38,370 bases of DNA from assembly GCA_023228865.1 (NCBI GenBank), contig JALOAH010000044.1, forward strand, positions 1 through 38,370, read 5' to 3'. The notes under the pieces were generated by a model. That model made no database searches, was not told the DNA's origin, and saw only the letters and a program-made list of their open reading frames with translations. Made by a program: the position numbers and the translations under genes. Origin of the DNA: Porticoccaceae bacterium (GTDB taxonomy: Bacteria; Pseudomonadota; Gammaproteobacteria; Pseudomonadales; Porticoccaceae). Within the stretch, counting starts at the first letter, position 1. Each line of letters opens with the position of its first letter. Shown here piece after piece: positions 35,270 through 38,370 of the stretch.

Positions 35270-36502
35270 ATGCCCTTGTTTATGACATTGACCCATGAGC
35301 GACTATGCCAGTACATCGAAGCTGCCAAGCATCATGTCATTCTTGCCGCACCCGGTATTCCGGTAGAAGTAGCAACGGCTTTGCTGGATGCGCAGAAGCG
35401 GCTTGGTTCCGGCAAGGTAGTGGTGGTGTTGGACGTATCGGCGCGGGTTTCACGGCTTGGCTATGGGGATTATCGAGCCGTTGAAATGCTTGCTGAGGGC
35501 GGCATCAGTGTCCGCCAACATTCAGGCTTGCGTATCGGCGCGCTGATTTGCGACGAGAGTGGCTGGAGTTTTACCTCATCGCCCCGGCTTGTGGAGGTTG
35601 ATCCGACAACGGACAGTGAGGCGTTCAACGCTATTGCGCTCACGGCAGCACAAGTGATGGTGTTGCGTGCCGAACTTCCGCCGGTAAGTGGCAGCATGGA
35701 TTCGCAGTCGGCTCTTGAGTATCCCGTTGTTGGCAGTGAACCCCTTGCCGAACCTACACTTGGCGCAGTCAAGCGAGCGCTGGATATAGCGCCGCCGCAG
35801 CAATTTGATCTGGCTCGTCAAACACAAGTGTACGCAGCCCTCATTCAGTTTGTTGAGCTCACTTTCGAGGGCTTCAATATCCAGAGTCGCCGCATCCAGC
35901 TGCCTAAAACCCTACCGCTGATTTTCAGCCAAGATAAGGCATTGAAGGACAGGGTCAGCGCATCACTGAAGGTGCTGGACAAGATCGAAAAGCCCGCCGC
36001 GCTGCGGGAGCTCACCGAGCGGCTCGACGAACTGAGGGCGGCGTATCTTGTACCGGTGGGCCAGGCTGGCCGAGTCATGCTGAAATCAAAGCGGTCACAA
36101 TTCGAGGGTGAGCTCAACGGGCTGGAAAAACGTCTGGATAATCTCAAAGAGGATTTGAAGAAGGATTTGCAGGGCGCGCTCGACAAAGTCGTTGATGCAA
36201 TCGTTCCGGATCTGGTTCGTGCGGTGATGGCAGATCCGCCGCCGCGTTTTCGTGGGCTCTTCCCAGCCACGCAAGCGTCTGCGGAAGTTTATGTTCGTGA
36301 AGAACTCGGCAAGTCGTTCCCTAAGGCGGAAGAGCTGGTGTCAGGGATGAAGATTCATAAATTTTATAAAGACGTCACCTACGAAACACTAAAGAACAAG
36401 GAGTTTAGTGAGCGCGTGATGCGAGAAATTCCTCAATCGGTGCTGGATGGCGCCTTGCTCCAGGAAGATTTGGCCGCCAAAGCGGGGAGGGCTACATCGT
36501 GA
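35270..36502 (+). CDS. PLD-like protein with degenerate HKD motif (DrmC-like)
   Basis: A 410-residue protein whose first 110 residues look like a phospholipase D-type domain: HVILAAPGI, KVVVVLDVS, VEMLAEGGISVRQ, then L-R-I-G-A-L-I-C-D-E-S, and the strand FTSSPRL. The aligned HxKxxxxD box reads R88-x-G90-x4-D95, so the histidine and lysine are lost. The remaining 300 residues contain coiled coil (EGELNGLEKRLDNLKEDLKKDLQ) and helical segments. In DISARM, DrmC is a PLD-family protein; here the fold seems present but probably without catalysis, perhaps as a DNA-binding or structural partner. The ATG at 35270 follows AAGGAAGG. Confidence 0.7.
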   Translation: MPLFMTLTHERLCQYIEAAKHHVILAAPGIPVEVATALLDAQKRLGSGKVVVVLDVSARVSRLGYGDYRAVEMLAEGGISVRQHSGLRIGALICDESGWSFTSSPRLVEVDPTTDSEAFNAIALTAAQVMVLRAELPPVSGSMDSQSALEYPVVGSEPLAEPTLGAVKRALDIAPPQQFDLARQTQVYAALIQFVELTFEGFNIQSRRIQLPKTLPLIFSQDKALKDRVSASLKVLDKIEKPAALRELTERLDELRAAYLVPVGQAGRVMLKSKRSQFEGELNGLEKRLDNLKEDLKKDLQGALDKVVDAIVPDLVRAVMADPPPRFRGLFPATQASAEVYVREELGKSFPKAEELVSGMKIHKFYKDVTYETLKNKEFSERVMREIPQSVLDGALLQEDLAAKAGRATS

Positions 36503-36533
36503 GTCTGGCCATGATAATCGGAGCCGGTTGCAC

Positions 36534-37319
36534 ATGAACCCCCTGCAACGCGCCCTGCTAGAAAAGGCCGGCAATGATCACGGCTTCGAATATGTGCTGC
36601 CCGCCCCGGACGACAGGGTAAATCTCGCCTCGGCCCGTCATCGCGCGCAGGTGTGCATCAGCGTCAGTGAGGGATGCTATTCGCTTGCGTTTACTTCGCC
36701 TGCACCCGGTCTGCTGAATGCCGAGCTGGCGCGTAGCCTGCCTACCTTGCAGCGCAGCGGCGATGGTTTCATCGCGCCCGATCAGCCTGCGCTGGCCCAA
36801 CTGCTGCGCCGTGCCGCTGAGCTGGCCCATGCACTGCCCAATCAGGCGGTACATGACTTTGAGGCCAGTTTGACGCAGGAGCTGGAGCAGTTGCCCGACG
36901 CACTCAAGAACACCGAAGTCGAGCGTCTGGTGCGCCAGCGTATAGGTCAGCAGGCCTTCCGCAATGCCATGCTCGATTACTGGGGCAGTGCCTGCGCGGT
37001 TACCGGCATCGCCCTGCCCGAGGTGCTACGCGCCAGCCACGCGAAACCCTGGGCGGAGTGTGACAGTGATGCCGAGCGCCTGGATGTGTTCAACGGCTTT
37101 TTGCTGATTGCCAACCTGGATGCCCTGTTTGATCGTTTTCTGATCACCTTCAATCATCAGGGAAAATTGGTGACCGCCCCAAGCCTAGGATCGTCCGATC
37201 TGGCAGCCCTTGGCCTTCAGGCCCCGCAGCACCTGCGCTGGCTTGCGGCGGAACACCTGCCTTACCTGAAATACCACCAGCAACAGTTTCACAAACTCTG
37301 GCGATGTGGGCTTAGCTGA
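36534..37319 (+). CDS. HNH endonuclease
   Basis: A 261-residue protein from the ATG at 36534 (MNPLQRALL); the open frame begins at 36447, but that overlaps the PLD-like gene. An N-terminal domain of about 120 residues has unknown function. The C-terminal HNH_2-type domain reads YWGSACAVTG, H169 in ASHAKPW, N187 in NGFLLIANLDALFDR, with aspartates 196 and 200. Proteins of this form are common restriction nucleases next to methylases. It is the only clearly intact DNA nuclease of the array and may be its effector. It is 31 bases after the PLD-like gene and is the last gene of the run. Confidence 0.85.
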   Translation: MNPLQRALLEKAGNDHGFEYVLPAPDDRVNLASARHRAQVCISVSEGCYSLAFTSPAPGLLNAELARSLPTLQRSGDGFIAPDQPALAQLLRRAAELAHALPNQAVHDFEASLTQELEQLPDALKNTEVERLVRQRIGQQAFRNAMLDYWGSACAVTGIALPEVLRASHAKPWAECDSDAERLDVFNGFLLIANLDALFDRFLITFNHQGKLVTAPSLGSSDLAALGLQAPQHLRWLAAEHLPYLKYHQQQFHKLWRCGLS

Positions 37320-37521
37320 TGGAGCGGGATGCACATCATTGGGATTTCTGAGCCTCGGTCATAACTCGGCAAAGCCCAAAGGCTGCCGAGATCAACTGGC
37401 CACAAATTGGCCGGGACGTTTGCAGCAGTAGGCGCTCGTCTTCTGCGCCTGTACCGTGGGGGTAGAGACGGAAAATCCGGAATACCTTCTGAACCAGGTC
37501 GATATGTACTGATCGATAACC

Positions 37522-38226
37522 TCAGCCCTGCAAGCCGTAGGCCGTGCTGCGTCCCCCGCCAGCCGCCTTGGTGAGAACCCCCAGGGCTATCAGCTCGTTG
37601 ATATCCCGCAGGGCGGTATCCGGAGAACACTTGCACAGGGTTGCCCATTTCTTGCTGGTGAGTTTGCCCTCGAAACCATCTAATACCCGATTGAGCACTT
37701 TGGTCTGGCGCTCGTTCATCGGTGTGCCGGCCCAACGTCGCCAGAATCGGGCCTTTCTCAACACGTCATCCAGTGTCTGCTGTGCATTCCGCAGAGCCTG
37801 CATGAGGGAGGTCAAAAACCAATGGAGCCATGGGGACACATCGAGGTTTCCCTTTTGTGTCTGCTCCAGGATGTCATAGTAGGCCTTGCGCTCTCTCTGG
37901 ATTTGGGCCGACAGGCTGTAGAAACGCTGTGGGCTGTGGTCTGCCCGCGCCAGCACCAGGTCGCCGAGGGCGCGCCCCACACGGCCATTGCCGTCGTCAA
38001 AGGGGTGAAGAGTAACGAACCAGAGGTGGGCGAGTCCCGCCTTGATGAGAGGTGGTTCGGATGTCTCGCTGTTTAGCCAGTCCAGAAAGCAGGTTATCTC
38101 CCGATCCAGCTCCTCTGCGGGTGGCGCCTCAAAATGCACCCGCTGCCGCCCGATGGGCCCTGACACCACCTGCATTGGCCCATTTCCATCATCGCGCCAG
38201 GCGCCGACACGGATCTTGTGCAAGCC
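37522..38226 (-). pseudogene. Fic-domain protein, 5'-truncated
   Basis: The frame encodes 233 residues: a fragment beginning GLHKIRVGAWRDD, the Fic core HPFDDGNGRVGR with the full catalytic set, and a C-terminal winged-helix region (TALRDINELIALGVL). Complete relatives are about 370 residues and carry a DUF4172-type N-terminal domain of about 130 residues that is missing. Upstream the only start in frame is a TTG at about 38223, and a TGA stop lies shortly beyond. The sequence upstream of 38227 looks like an insertion-sequence end. It is probably a relic, although the remaining Fic core could be translated. The gap to the HNH gene (37320-37521) holds nothing I can identify. Confidence 0.75.
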
Positions 38227-38370
38227 TGTTCGGCGACAATTAAGATGACCGGTCGTATTGCCTCAGTAAAAAACCAAACTACTTGCTAAGTTGACTCGCC
38301 AGGACTGTTCCATCTTTAACCGCCCATTAGCTGGGTCATTTTAAGCTGATAGCTCTGTTCCCGTAATCTC
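38227..38370. mobile_element. Possible end of an insertion sequence (IS21-like), truncated by the window
   Basis: The segment starts with TGTTCGGCGACAATTAAGAT at the point where the Fic coding sequence is lost. It contains loosely repeated TTAAG-TGA type words (AATTAAGATGA, TTTTAAGCTGA) as in the multiple terminal repeats of IS21-family elements. No transposase is inside the window. The family guess is weak. Confidence 0.3.

Noticed and set aside
16076..37319. BREX assignment for the array
   Set aside because: The large methylase resembles PglX, but no PglZ, BrxC/PglY or BrxL-type protein is present.

Overview
The window looks like a defence/mobile-element region of a gammaproteobacterial chromosome. 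The evidence is moderately high GC in the genes, a type IC-like hsd locus, a Pseudomonas-style REP/MITE hairpin and a proteobacterial tRNA-Met attachment site. No rRNA or marker gene is present to name the genus.

Layout. (1) 1-3295 is ordinary metabolism: the tail of an unrecognised gene, a CoA ligase of the AMP-binding family and a Spinster-like MFS transporter. (2) 3346-3902 is a junk boundary: a MITE-like inverted repeat abutting a fragment of an SNF2 helicase gene. (3) 4274-11526 is a complete type I restriction-modification locus: small HTH protein, HsdM, HsdS with EcoR124-like TAEL spacer repeats, a RhuM-Fic protein, and HsdR. (4) 11834-14963 is the end of an integrative element: the 3' half of a tRNA-Met(CAU), 10-bp-phased TTACY repeats, a clean IS256-family insertion with 8-bp target duplication, a candidate structured RNA and a frameshifted tyrosine integrase. 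The polarity of the tRNA fragment places the element to its right, so the hsd locus probably lies outside it. (5) 14932-15929 holds a Nudix-like protein and a small hypothetical protein on the minus strand.

(6) 16076-37319 is the main interest: a co-directional array of eleven genes. The order is WYL-domain regulator, 1764-aa helicase with DUF1998-like cysteine cluster, sRNA-like unit plus Abi_2/HEPN protein, SNF2 helicase, 1503-aa adenine methylase, SMC-like coiled-coil ATPase, DUF3696-type ATPase, PIN-like nuclease, RNA ligase, degenerate PLD-like protein, HNH nuclease. The helicase, SNF2, methylase and PLD-like parts match class 1 DISARM (DrmA+DrmB apparently fused, DrmD, DrmMI, DrmC-like). 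The rest is an RNA-acting and ATPase module that canonical DISARM lacks. I recall that a DISARM-related array called ARMADA has been described; I cannot confirm from sequence alone whether this is that system or a variant.

(7) 37522-38370 is a Fic gene that has lost its 5' third, cut off where sequence resembling an insertion-sequence end begins.

Proposed working model (inference): the WYL protein controls the array; the methylase marks self DNA; the two helicases with the HNH and PLD-like proteins act on foreign DNA; and the Abi_2, PIN and RNA ligase genes form a second RNA-directed layer with possible RNA repair.
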